Shown here: positions 17,772-24,674 of the stretch, piece after piece
How the letters are laid out: every line of letters starts with the position of its first letter
Position numbering within the stretch: position 1 is the first letter of the stretch
NCBI GenBank assembly: GCA_002309915.1
Contig: DBYT01000112.1
Coordinates: 9,204 to 42,048 of the forward strand
Direction: 5' to 3'
DNA length: 32,845 nt
DNA from: Bacteroidales bacterium UBA1179
Lineage (GTDB): Bacteria; Bacteroidota; Bacteroidia; Bacteroidales; Bacteroidaceae
The notes under the pieces: model-generated
The model's input: the letters and a program-made list of their open reading frames with translations, nothing else
The model's database searches: none
What the model was told of the DNA's origin: nothing
Program-made: the position numbers and the translations under genes

Positions 17772-18336
17772 TCACCTTTTTCTTACGGACTGACCAGCCG
17801 AAGAAACCGGTGGGATTGGAGACGTCAAAGTACTCTCCGTGAGTGTATGCTATGAGGTTCATGGCAGCCATATCAAGCTTGTCATCCTTGTCAATATATT
17901 TCGCATCGACAATAACATTCACAACCTCAGCCAGAAACATATCATGTGAGCCAAGCGGCTTAATGTCAACGACCTTGCACTCAATTGAAACCGGAGCCTC
18001 CTCAATAATGGGAGCTGCAACCACCTCGGCCTTGACAGGAGTGAGTCCAGCCTCCTTGAACTTGTCCATGTCACGACCCGAACGGACACCGCAAAAGTCA
18101 GTTGCACGTGCCAGAGCCTTGTTTGTAAGGTTAATCACAAAACAGCCGTTACGTTTGATTATGTCATATGAATAACGCTCAGGGCGGATAGAGACATAAC
18201 ACATGGGAGGATTGCTGCATACCGTTCCCGTCCATGAGGCAGTCATGACATTATACTCATCGGGGGTTGCGCCACAGCTCACGAGAACTGCCGGCAACGG
18301 GTATATCATAGTACCCGGCTTGTAACTCTTTTTCAT
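17752..18336 (-). CDS. Flavin reductase-like FMN-binding protein
   Basis: A 194-residue protein of the flavin reductase-like (DIM6/NTAB) family, a split-barrel fold that binds FMN and passes electrons from NAD(P)H to free flavin or a partner. Recognisable parts are PLPAVLVSCGATPDEYNVMTASWTGTV near the N-terminus, SIRPERYSYDIIKRNGCFVINL in the middle, and the HDMFLAEVVNV strand. The C-terminus is basic (RKKKVIKREKK). The electron acceptor is not known. Its ATG overlaps the stop of the RluA-type gene (ATGA), so the pair is translationally coupled. Confidence 0.87.
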   Translation of the reverse strand: MKKSYKPGTMIYPLPAVLVSCGATPDEYNVMTASWTGTVCSNPPMCYVSIRPERYSYDIIKRNGCFVINLTNKALARATDFCGVRSGRDMDKFKEAGLTPVKAEVVAAPIIEEAPVSIECKVVDIKPLGSHDMFLAEVVNVIVDAKYIDKDDKLDMAAMNLIAYTHGEYFDVSNPTGFFGWSVRKKKVIKREKK

Positions 18337-19238
18337 CTGTCAGGAGTAGTCAGTTTTCTAAATACGGTAGGAGTCGGGAGCGAGAAACGCATAAGCTCGC
18401 CGGTAACCGGATGGATAAATGCCAGGCGATAGTTGTGCAGCATCAGGCGACGTGCCGGATTGGTCTCGGCACCATATTTCATATCACCGGCAATGGGACA
18501 TCCCATCTCTGACATATGAACCCTTATCTGGTTCTTCTTTCCGGTGAATATCTCCACATCGACAAGAGCATAACGTCCTCGGGTCTGGAGCACACGGTAA
18601 TGTGTTATAGCCAGACGGCCGTTCTCCTCATCATTGGTGGAGAAAACCTGCATGCGGTCATTCTGAGTGAGCAGACTCTCAATGGTATCCTCCTGCTTGG
18701 GTGGGATATTCTCGGTCACACAGACGTACTTGCGCTCCTTAACATAGAAATCCCAGTTTGAACGCATCTCAAGCATCATATCCTGATCCTTTGAGAACAG
18801 CAGGATGCCTGACGTATATTGGTCCAGACGGTGGCAGACATAGAGCTCAGCCTCAGGATTAGTGTGGCGCACGTAGTCGCGCATTATATGGAAGGCGTTC
18901 TTTTCTCGTGCATTGTCATTGGCGACTGAAAGAAGTCCGGACGCCTTTTCAATAACCAACATATACTTATCCTCATACAGGACTTTGACCTGAGGATTGT
19001 TGAACTGATAGAACGAGCGGCCAAAATTGACATCTACGGTATCACCGGGCATGAGCGGCGTGTCAAACTGAGTCACGGCCGATCCCTTCAAGGCCACATG
19101 CTTGTACTTGAGCATGGACTTAACCTCTGTCCTGCTCAGATTGGATAATGACTTTATAAGAAAAGGAAGAAGCGTGGTTTCCTCTTCCACCTTATATGAT
19201 TTAATATTATCCGCTGTATAAAGCCTTCTGGTACCCAT
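18333..19238 (-). CDS. RluA-family pseudouridine synthase
   Basis: A 301-residue RNA pseudouridine synthase. The ATG at 19238 gives MGTRRLYTAD; a longer in-frame version overlaps the promoter. An S4-like RNA-binding region (about 20-75, with SLSNLSRTEVKSMLKYKHV) precedes the catalytic domain containing HRLDQYTSG at 136-144, with Asp139 the nucleophile. KNQIRVHMSEMGCPIAGDMKYG is the second family signature. It converts uridine to pseudouridine in rRNA or tRNA; the site cannot be told from sequence. Upstream on the reverse strand is a full-consensus -7 box. It is the first gene of a two-gene unit with the flavin reductase. Confidence 0.9.
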   Translation of the reverse strand: MGTRRLYTADNIKSYKVEEETTLLPFLIKSLSNLSRTEVKSMLKYKHVALKGSAVTQFDTPLMPGDTVDVNFGRSFYQFNNPQVKVLYEDKYMLVIEKASGLLSVANDNAREKNAFHIMRDYVRHTNPEAELYVCHRLDQYTSGILLFSKDQDMMLEMRSNWDFYVKERKYVCVTENIPPKQEDTIESLLTQNDRMQVFSTNDEENGRLAITHYRVLQTRGRYALVDVEIFTGKKNQIRVHMSEMGCPIAGDMKYGAETNPARRLMLHNYRLAFIHPVTGELMRFSLPTPTVFRKLTTPDR

Positions 19239-19264
19239 TTTATATACTGTATCGTATTGCAGCA

Positions 19265-19272
19265 CAAAATTA
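19265..19272 (-). promoter_or_regulatory. -7 box of the RluA-type gene
   Basis: TAATTTTG on the reverse strand is a full match to TAxxTTTG, 26 bases before the ATG. No TTG is found at the expected -33 distance. Confidence 0.6.
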
Positions 19273-19292
19273 TGAAAAAAACTCAATATCTC

Positions 19293-19323
19293 TTGGAAAT
19301 ACCAAAAGCGGAATATATATTTG
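19293..19323 (+). promoter_or_regulatory. Promoter of small RNA candidate 1
   Basis: TTG at 19293-19295, then exactly 20 bases, then TATATTTG at 19316-19323, a full match to the Bacteroidetes housekeeping promoter. No protein gene follows on the forward strand for over 5 kb. Confidence 0.8.
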
Positions 19324-19329
19324 CAACGT

Positions 19330-19397
19330 GTTTTTCATGGTATTAGATTTTATTTTAAGGGAAGCGGAACTGTGAAGTCCCGCTTCCCTGCTTTTTT
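19330..19397 (+). ncRNA. Candidate small RNA 1, about 68 nt
   Basis: The predicted transcript starts about seven bases after the -7 box and ends in the T-run of a strong terminator. After a short unpaired leader (TTTTTCATGGTATTAG) nearly the whole RNA is one hairpin: 10 base pairs, an A-C mismatch, three more pairs and a GTGA tetraloop. No open reading frame of useful size is present. A promoter at one end and a terminator at the other is the architecture described for Bacteroidales-1 RNA, but I cannot confirm family membership by eye. The ends are predicted, not measured. Confidence 0.55.
19358..19397 (+). terminator. Terminator of small RNA candidate 1
   Basis: AGGGAAGCGG (19358-19367) pairs perfectly with CCGCTTCCCT (19380-19389). 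ACT pairs with AGT inside around a GTGA loop. CTTTTTT follows at 19391-19397. Confidence 0.85.
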
Positions 19398-19526
19398 ATG
19401 GCAGATCTCCGGCTCAGGTAAATCCATTTTCCTCTCAAAATCACAAAATATGGTCTCAAAACGTAAAAAAATTAATAATTGGCTCATTTTTTTTAATAAT
19501 GTGATGCGCACGTAAAAAATAAGACT

Positions 19527-19534
19527 TATATTTG
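19527..19534 (+). promoter_or_regulatory. -7 box of small RNA candidate 2
   Basis: TATATTTG, identical to the box of candidate 1. The -33 region has no TTG at the ideal distance, so the promoter is weaker by this measure. Confidence 0.55.
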
Positions 19535-19540
19535 TAGTGC

Positions 19541-19652
19541 AAACAAGGAGAGAGAAGATTGGTTGTGAAACCGGTTCATCTAAATTTCAATTATTGGAAA
19601 AGGACTATTGAGAACGAGAGACCCGCTGTGCAGCGAGTCTCTTGTTTTCTTT
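19541..19652 (+). ncRNA. Candidate small RNA 2, about 110 nt
   Basis: A predicted transcript lying between a TATATTTG box and a rho-independent terminator. Near its 5' end GGTT-GTGA-AACC forms a small hairpin with a GTGA tetraloop, and flanking AGAT and ATCT can pair outside it. A second hairpin can form from TTTC and GGAA around AATTATT (about 19586-19600). A third, the terminator, closes the RNA. No coding frame of useful size exists. It lies between the RluA-type gene and the AraC gene, both on the opposite strand, so it is not a leader of either. The family is not identified. Confidence 0.55.
19613..19652 (+). terminator. Terminator of small RNA candidate 2
   Basis: AACGAGAGAC (19613-19622) pairs with GTCTCTTGTT (19637-19646) with one G-T wobble. 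A C-A mismatch and an inner CGCT/AGCG stem follow, and a T-rich tail (19643-19652). There is no T-run in the reverse direction, so it serves the forward transcript. Confidence 0.8.
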
Positions 19653-19674
19653 ATCAGTATATGTAAGTGTTGAT

Positions 19675-20976
19675 TTACGACTCCTGATTCTTGAGCAGCT
19701 CCAGCTGCCTGTCCTTCCATATCTTGGGAGTCACGCCGTTCTTCTTGCTGAAAGCCGAGTTGAACGATGAAGCACCCGAGAAACCGCACTCCACAGCTAT
19801 CTCATTCTGTGTTACACGGTCATGAGCCATCAGATACTTCTCGGCATATGATATTCGCAGCATATTTATATAGTTCTGGAATGACATGCCATACCTATAA
19901 TTAATATAGTCCGAGAGTTCATCCTTGAACACACCCAGTTTGTCGGCCACAAAATTCAGGGTCAGGTCATGCTTCAGGTAGAGACGATCCTCAACCAGAT
20001 ATTTCTCAAGCTTGACACCAATTGCCTCGCGAAGTCTGTCCAGAGCCTCCTCTTTCTCAGAATCCGTAATACTGAACACGGGGTCACCGGAATTCAGTCC
20101 TGTCTCAGACTCATTTTTGACATCATCCTCTATTTCAGTCTCATTATCAAGTTCTTCCAATTCCTCATCCGACTGACCGAAGCGCAGCATCCTAAATATT
20201 CCGGGAATGGACTGACGCTCTGAGGTACCGGCCGTTCCGACGAAAGCAATCATCGAGACAAAGAAAGCAACCAGGAAAGACCCCAGGGCAGTAAGGAATA
20301 CGGTATCCAGAGAATTATCCCTACCGAGTATCAGTGCAGAAACCACAATAAGGAATAGCAGAAGAGCCAGGAAGAACTGGACCGGCTTGACGGGCACTCT
20401 CCTCTTATTAAAGAAGAAACCCATGACCTGTTTGATACTGCAGGTACCGCTAACCGCGCATTTCATAAGATGCACCGAGAACAGCATGAAATCAGCCAGA
20501 AGGATTGTCTTGAACATGTAGGTATAACATGCATAGAACAGCATCTGACTGCGATCGGCAAGATACGGGAACATCGGCCCCTGGAATGTATAGGAATCAA
20601 CCAGTATGCCTACTGCATTCTCATAACCGACTGAGAAAACAGTCTCGATTCCCACAACCAACTGAATGTAGGGAATCACGCTGAGTACGTTATATATCAC
20701 ACCTGAAGGCCTGGAGCCGTCAAGCGACTTTATATATTTAAGGAAATAGGGAATCATCAAAAGGGCACTCACCTGCTTGAAAAGGGTGAAGTGCAGAAGC
20801 ATGAAAGCGTCATCCTTGATAGAGAGTATCGTAAAAAACATAAACAGCGATACTATTATCAGGAACTGGGCAAGTCTTCTGTACGCGGCACCTTTTGAAG
20901 AAAAAAGAATATAGAACAGGAACCAGAACAAGCTGGCTACACATGGTAAGAATAAGAAAATAGACTGTATTTTCAT
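19675..20976 (-). CDS. Second membrane-anchored AraC-family regulator
   Basis: A 433-residue protein with about seven hydrophobic segments in residues 1-250 (FLFLPCVASLFWFLFYILF first). A very acidic linker (SDEELEELDNETEIEDDVKNE, about 268-290) follows, then an AraC DNA-binding domain in the last 105 residues (LTLNFVADKLGVFKDELSDYIN; QNEIAVECGFSGASSFNSAFSKKNGVTP). The second helix-turn-helix has the classical CGFSGASSFNSAF form. It probably senses a membrane or periplasmic signal; its target is unknown. It stands alone, preceded by a full-consensus -7 box and a long inverted repeat that could be its operator. It differs from the regulator at 12474 mainly in the linker, acidic here and Pro/Met-rich there. 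Confidence 0.85.
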   Translation of the reverse strand: MKIQSIFLFLPCVASLFWFLFYILFSSKGAAYRRLAQFLIIVSLFMFFTILSIKDDAFMLLHFTLFKQVSALLMIPYFLKYIKSLDGSRPSGVIYNVLSVIPYIQLVVGIETVFSVGYENAVGILVDSYTFQGPMFPYLADRSQMLFYACYTYMFKTILLADFMLFSVHLMKCAVSGTCSIKQVMGFFFNKRRVPVKPVQFFLALLLFLIVVSALILGRDNSLDTVFLTALGSFLVAFFVSMIAFVGTAGTSERQSIPGIFRMLRFGQSDEELEELDNETEIEDDVKNESETGLNSGDPVFSITDSEKEEALDRLREAIGVKLEKYLVEDRLYLKHDLTLNFVADKLGVFKDELSDYINYRYGMSFQNYINMLRISYAEKYLMAHDRVTQNEIAVECGFSGASSFNSAFSKKNGVTPKIWKDRQLELLKNQES

Positions 20977-21007
20977 CAGCAGATATTTGGCTGTGTTAAT
21001 TACGGCA

Positions 21008-21015
21008 CAAAGATA
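21008..21015 (-). promoter_or_regulatory. -7 box of the second AraC gene
   Basis: TATCTTTG on the reverse strand, a full consensus match about 31 bases before the ATG. One arm of a 16-bp inverted repeat ends eight bases upstream of it, covering the region where a -33 box would be. Confidence 0.65.
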
Positions 21016-21022
21016 GTTAAAA

Positions 21023-21094
21023 AATAATTTCAGGATAGCATAGATATTAAAAAATTATTCAGAAAAATTTTTCTTTCCGCTATCCTGAATTATT
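21023..21094. repeat. Inverted repeat with 16-17 base arms between pepP and the AraC gene
   Basis: The left arm AATAATTTCAGGATAGC (21023-21039) and right arm GCTATCCTGAATTATT (21079-21094) are perfect inverse complements except for one extra T. The 39-base spacer holds a separate 14-base palindrome, AGAAAAATTTTTCT (21061-21074). Read on the reverse strand the second arm runs into six T, so it can act as a pepP terminator with an unusually large loop. Alternatives are an operator of the AraC promoter or a MITE-like remnant. Confidence 0.75.
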
Positions 21095-21117
21095 CAAAAC
21101 ACTGATTGTCTGCGTTT

Positions 21118-22911
21118 TTAAATTTTTACAGGAAGAGTCTTGCCTTTAAGCCATTCCCGTTCCCCGGCCGTCAGATACGGTCTGATTTCATCCATTACAG
21201 TGCGGTTAAAATCATTCAGCCACTCTATTTCACGCCTGTCCATCATTGAAAAATCAAGGGCCGATGTATCCAGATACGTTCTTGTCAGGGTCTCGAATCC
21301 CAGCCATCGGCCGAACTCATTCTCCCCCTTCCGGCAGCACAGGATCATATTCTCATGACGTATTCCATGAAATCCCTCACGGTATATTCCGGGTTCATCG
21401 GACGTAATCATTCCAGGCAGCATAGGCTGGTCCTTAAGGTTCTGGCGGATGGACTGCGGGCCCTCATGAACCGAGAGTACGTTCCCCACCCCGTGACCTG
21501 TTCCGTGACCGAAATTGCGCATTGCGCTCCACAAAGGACGGCGAGCAATCGCATCGATACGGCAACCCGGAGTCCCCTCGGGGAATACGGCCATAGCCAG
21601 ATCAATCATAGCCATCATGTCCAGCGTATAATCCTCACGCTCCAGATCAGTCAGCGGACCCAGCGGAACAGTACGGGTGATATCAGTCGTTCCGTAGGCG
21701 TAATGGGCTCCGCTGTCATTCAGATAGAGTCCGCGGGGCTCCAGTACGGCATCCTTTCCGCGAACCGTAGAGTAATGCGGAAGGGCAGCGTTCTTTCCGT
21801 AGGCCGATATCGTCTCAAAGCTCTCGTCCAGAAAATCAGGCATTGCGGCTCGCAGTTCATGCAGTTTGTCCGATGCATCCGACTCCGTAATCCTTGCGCC
21901 CGACGAAACCTGCTCCTCAAGCCACTTGAAGAAACGGGTCTGAACAATACCGTCCTGAATATATGCCTTGCGGAATCCTTCAATCTCAACATCGTTCTTG
22001 ACCGCCTTGGCCAGTTCCACGGGCGAACTGCCTTCAACGATATTATCCCTGCCGAACGCATCGGCTATGGCCTTACCCGTCTCGTAATTGAGTGATTCGG
22101 AGTCTATCAGTATCTTTTTATTCGTTTTAAGCGACTTTATGTATCCGCCAGTTTCACCGTAGGGGTGCAGGGTTATATTGTCTTTTCTGAGCCTTAAAAG
22201 CACATCGTCGCTGAATTTTGAAACGTCAGCGAACAGATCCACGCCGTCCGGGCCCACCAGAGCGAATGAAATCACGAATGGACAGTACTCCACGTCGTTT
22301 GAGCGGATGTTGAGCAGCCATGCTATCTGGTCCAGGCAGTTCAGGAACATATAACCACACCCCCTGCCGGCCAGTTCACCGCGCAACCACTCCAGCTTAT
22401 CGGCCCGTGAGCGCCCGGAAAACCTGTCCTCATGAATCCACACCTTATCCTGTGGAAGCAAAGGACGGTCAGGCCAAAGAGCCTCCAGATAATCCGGTTT
22501 GGATATTACCGATGCACCCTTGCCTGCAATAGCGTTTTCAAGCTGCAGAGCCTCATTCATGCTCATGCAGAGTCCGTCAATACCCACCTTGCCTCCAGCC
22601 GATACTGAACCGGCAATCCAACGTATCCAGTCCTTATCCTCGACCGATACCATCTTGTGCAGTTCAATACCGCTGCCGTCAAGTTCACGTGCAGCCTGGA
22701 TCCAGTATCTGGAATCAGTCCACAAACCGGCGTGGTCCCTGCTTACCACAACGACACCGGCCGATCCGGTAAATCCACTTATAAACTCACGCTGACACCA
22801 GCGTTTTGGCGTATACTCACTGTTATGTGGATCCTCACCGACCGTTACGGCAACATCCCATCCCCACTCCGCCATCTTCCGACGGAGAGCCTCTATTCTG
22901 TCTTTAATCAT
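21118..22911 (-). CDS. pepP: Aminopeptidase P family metallopeptidase (Xaa-Pro aminopeptidase)
   Basis: A 597-residue cytoplasmic M24B enzyme removing the N-terminal residue before proline. Two creatinase N-terminal domains (about 1-305) precede the pita-bread catalytic domain. Metal ligands are visible: Asp399 (LNDSGAHY), Asp410 (GTTDITRT), His473 (GHGTGHGVG), Glu506 (SDEPGIY) and Glu520 (RHENM). The length fits the long, eukaryote-like aminopeptidase P group common in Bacteroidales. No signal peptide is present. It starts three bases after the gdhA stop and probably depends on the gdhA promoter. It supplies free amino acids from proline-containing peptides. Confidence 0.93.
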   Translation of the reverse strand: MIKDRIEALRRKMAEWGWDVAVTVGEDPHNSEYTPKRWCQREFISGFTGSAGVVVVSRDHAGLWTDSRYWIQAARELDGSGIELHKMVSVEDKDWIRWIAGSVSAGGKVGIDGLCMSMNEALQLENAIAGKGASVISKPDYLEALWPDRPLLPQDKVWIHEDRFSGRSRADKLEWLRGELAGRGCGYMFLNCLDQIAWLLNIRSNDVEYCPFVISFALVGPDGVDLFADVSKFSDDVLLRLRKDNITLHPYGETGGYIKSLKTNKKILIDSESLNYETGKAIADAFGRDNIVEGSSPVELAKAVKNDVEIEGFRKAYIQDGIVQTRFFKWLEEQVSSGARITESDASDKLHELRAAMPDFLDESFETISAYGKNAALPHYSTVRGKDAVLEPRGLYLNDSGAHYAYGTTDITRTVPLGPLTDLEREDYTLDMMAMIDLAMAVFPEGTPGCRIDAIARRPLWSAMRNFGHGTGHGVGNVLSVHEGPQSIRQNLKDQPMLPGMITSDEPGIYREGFHGIRHENMILCCRKGENEFGRWLGFETLTRTYLDTSALDFSMMDRREIEWLNDFNRTVMDEIRPYLTAGEREWLKGKTLPVKI

Positions 22912-22914
22912 ATA

Positions 22915-24252
22915 TTATCCCAGGAAACCCTGCTCCAACATAGCCTGGGCAACTTTCATGAAGCCCGCAATGTTGGCGCCTTTCATATAATTCACATAGC
23001 CGTCAGGCTCGGTACCGTACTTGACGCACTGCTCATGTATATCGGACATGATGGTGTGCAGACGGGCGTCAACCTCATCGGCCGACCATGAGATATGCAT
23101 TGCATTCTGCGTCATCTCCAGGCCCGATGTGGCCACGCCGCCGGCATTTACAGCCTTGCCCGGTCCGTAGAGCACGCGAGCGCCGATGAATGCGTCGATA
23201 GCCTCCGGAGTGCAGCCCATGTTTGAAACCTCAGCCACATACTTGACACCGTTCTTTATCAGCATTGCGGCATCGTCACCGTTAAGTTCGTTCTGCGTAG
23301 CGCATGGCATAGCAATGTCAACCTTGCACTCCCAAGGCTTGCGGCCCGCAAAGAACTCTGCACCGAACTTCTTGGCATACGGCTCAATAACATCATTGTT
23401 GGTGGCGCGCAACTGGAGCATGTATGCAATCTTCTCGTCGTTGAGTCCCTCCTTATCATAAACATAGCCGTCAGGTCCGGACAGGGTAACCACCTTGGCG
23501 CCCAACTGGGTAGCCTTCTTGGCTGCGCCCCATGCCACGTTTCCGAATCCGCTTATGGCAATTGTCTTGCCCTCAAGCGAATCACCCTTATCGGCCAACA
23601 TCTGACGCAGGAAATAGAGAGCGCCGAATCCCGTAGCCTCGGGACGGATCTTGGAACCGCCAAAGGTAAGACCCTTACCGGTCAGCACACCCGTATTCTC
23701 GCGCGCGAGTTTCTTATACATACCGTACAGATAACCTATCTCACGTGCGCCCACACCTATATCACCCGCAGGAACATCCGTATCAGGGCCGATGTTTCTC
23801 CAAAGCTCCAGCATGAAGCTGTGACAGAAACGCTCAATCTCAGCAGCCGAGCGTCCGCGGGCCGAGAAATCCGAGCCGCCCTTGCCGCCACCCATAGGAA
23901 GTGTGGTCAGAGCGTTCTTGAAAGTCTGCTCAAAGCCCAGAAACTTAAGGATTGAAAGGTTGACTGATGAATGAAAACGCAAACCGCCCTTGTAGGGGCC
24001 GATAGCGTTGTTGAACTGCACACGGTAACCGGTATTGACATGGATCTGGCCGTTGTCATCGGTCCATGGCACCTTGAATGTAAAGATGCGGTCGGGCTCC
24101 ACCATACGTTCCACAATCTTGGCATCCTCGAATTCGGGATGCAGGTTATAGATAGGTTCAACACTAATAAGCACTTCACGTACTGCCTGAAGGTACTCCT
24201 TCTCGCCCGGATGCCTGCGTTCCAGGTCGGCCATAATGTTGTTTATATTCAT
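22915..24252 (-). CDS. gdhA: NADP-type glutamate dehydrogenase
   Basis: A 445-residue hexameric-type enzyme interconverting 2-oxoglutarate plus ammonia and glutamate. The substrate-binding lysine region KGGLRFH is at 88-94, the catalytic GGGKGGSDF at 121-129 and PAGDIGVGAREIGYLYG at 161-177. The dinucleotide fold ISGFGNVAWGA spans 233-243, and EVSNMGCTPEAI lies near the nucleotide site. The length and the GGGKGGSDF block match the NADP-specific group, though the coenzyme cannot be proved by eye. The ATG at 24252 gives MNINNIMADL; an upstream in-frame extension runs into the promoter. In gut Bacteroidales it is a major ammonia-assimilation enzyme. Confidence 0.96.
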   Translation of the reverse strand: MNINNIMADLERRHPGEKEYLQAVREVLISVEPIYNLHPEFEDAKIVERMVEPDRIFTFKVPWTDDNGQIHVNTGYRVQFNNAIGPYKGGLRFHSSVNLSILKFLGFEQTFKNALTTLPMGGGKGGSDFSARGRSAAEIERFCHSFMLELWRNIGPDTDVPAGDIGVGAREIGYLYGMYKKLARENTGVLTGKGLTFGGSKIRPEATGFGALYFLRQMLADKGDSLEGKTIAISGFGNVAWGAAKKATQLGAKVVTLSGPDGYVYDKEGLNDEKIAYMLQLRATNNDVIEPYAKKFGAEFFAGRKPWECKVDIAMPCATQNELNGDDAAMLIKNGVKYVAEVSNMGCTPEAIDAFIGARVLYGPGKAVNAGGVATSGLEMTQNAMHISWSADEVDARLHTIMSDIHEQCVKYGTEPDGYVNYMKGANIAGFMKVAQAMLEQGFLG

Positions 24253-24283
24253 ATCGCGTACATTAATTGGTTTTACTGTTTCA

Positions 24284-24291
24284 CAAATATA
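24284..24291 (-). promoter_or_regulatory. -7 box of gdhA
   Basis: TATATTTG on the reverse strand, a full consensus match 31 bases before the gdhA ATG. No TTG is seen at the expected -33 distance. Confidence 0.6.
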
Positions 24292-24453
24292 GGGCAATAA
24301 AATGAGATGTTGTTCTTTGAACTTGTATAAAAATAGACACTTTATTCGGATGTGTGGCCAATTGCCGACATTTTCACCGCCCAGTCAGACATTAACAATT
24401 GTTCCCGAATCGTTATGTTTTTTATAGAATGAAACAAAATTTAAGCATCTTGT

Positions 24454-24484
24454 TTTGGAGGTTTCAAAGAAACCCTTACGTTTG
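24454..24484 (+). promoter_or_regulatory. susCD promoter with an internal palindrome
   Basis: TTTG at 24454-24457, 19 bases, then TACGTTTG at 24477-24484, a full promoter match. The spacer contains the perfect inverted repeat GGTTTC-AAA-GAAACC (24460-24474), placed where a bound protein would block polymerase. The predicted leader to the SusC ATG is about 185 nt. The rest of the gdhA-susC gap upstream holds only a short AACAATTGTT palindrome (24394-24403). Confidence 0.75.
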
Positions 24485-24552
24485 CATAGTTTGTGAGTAA
24501 GGAAAAACGGTCTTTTTTACCTACCTTCCCACAAGTGAGAATTATTAAACGA

Positions 24553-24574
24553 CTTAATTACAACTTAATTACAA
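24553..24574 (+). repeat. Tandem 11-base repeat in the susC leader
   Basis: Two exact adjacent copies of CTTAATTACAA. The 11-base period is close to one DNA helical turn, and the repeat also lies within the predicted mRNA leader. Confidence 0.8.
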
Positions 24575-24588
24575 CCTGATTATTAACC

Positions 24589-24603
24589 CGGAAACCTTTT
24601 CCG
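24589..24603 (+). other. Short leader hairpin upstream of susC
   Basis: CGGAAA and TTTCCG are perfect complements around a CCT loop, about 70 bases before the SusC start codon. There is no T-run long enough for a terminator, so a role in leader structure or RNA stability is more likely. Confidence 0.5.
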
Positions 24604-24674
24604 ACAAGACAAAAATTCACTCGAATAATACATTTTACCTAATTGTTTAACTTTATCCTTTTTAATCCTTTTTT

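Noticed and set aside
19321..19515. 64-codon open frame across small RNA candidate 1
   Set aside because: It runs through the terminator hairpin and T-run, has no suitable start context and low-complexity composition.
21023..21094. Invertible promoter (phase-variation switch)
   Set aside because: A 39-base spacer is too short for the usual invertible promoters, it holds no promoter of its own, and no recombinase gene is in the window.
21355..22095. 246-codon open frame antisense to pepP
   Set aside because: Low-complexity shadow composition with no recognisable motif, opposite a gene with all metal ligands intact.
24394..24403. AACAATTGTT palindrome upstream of susC as an operator
   Set aside because: Short AT-rich palindromes are frequent by chance here, and it lies 50 bases upstream of the promoter with no partner site.
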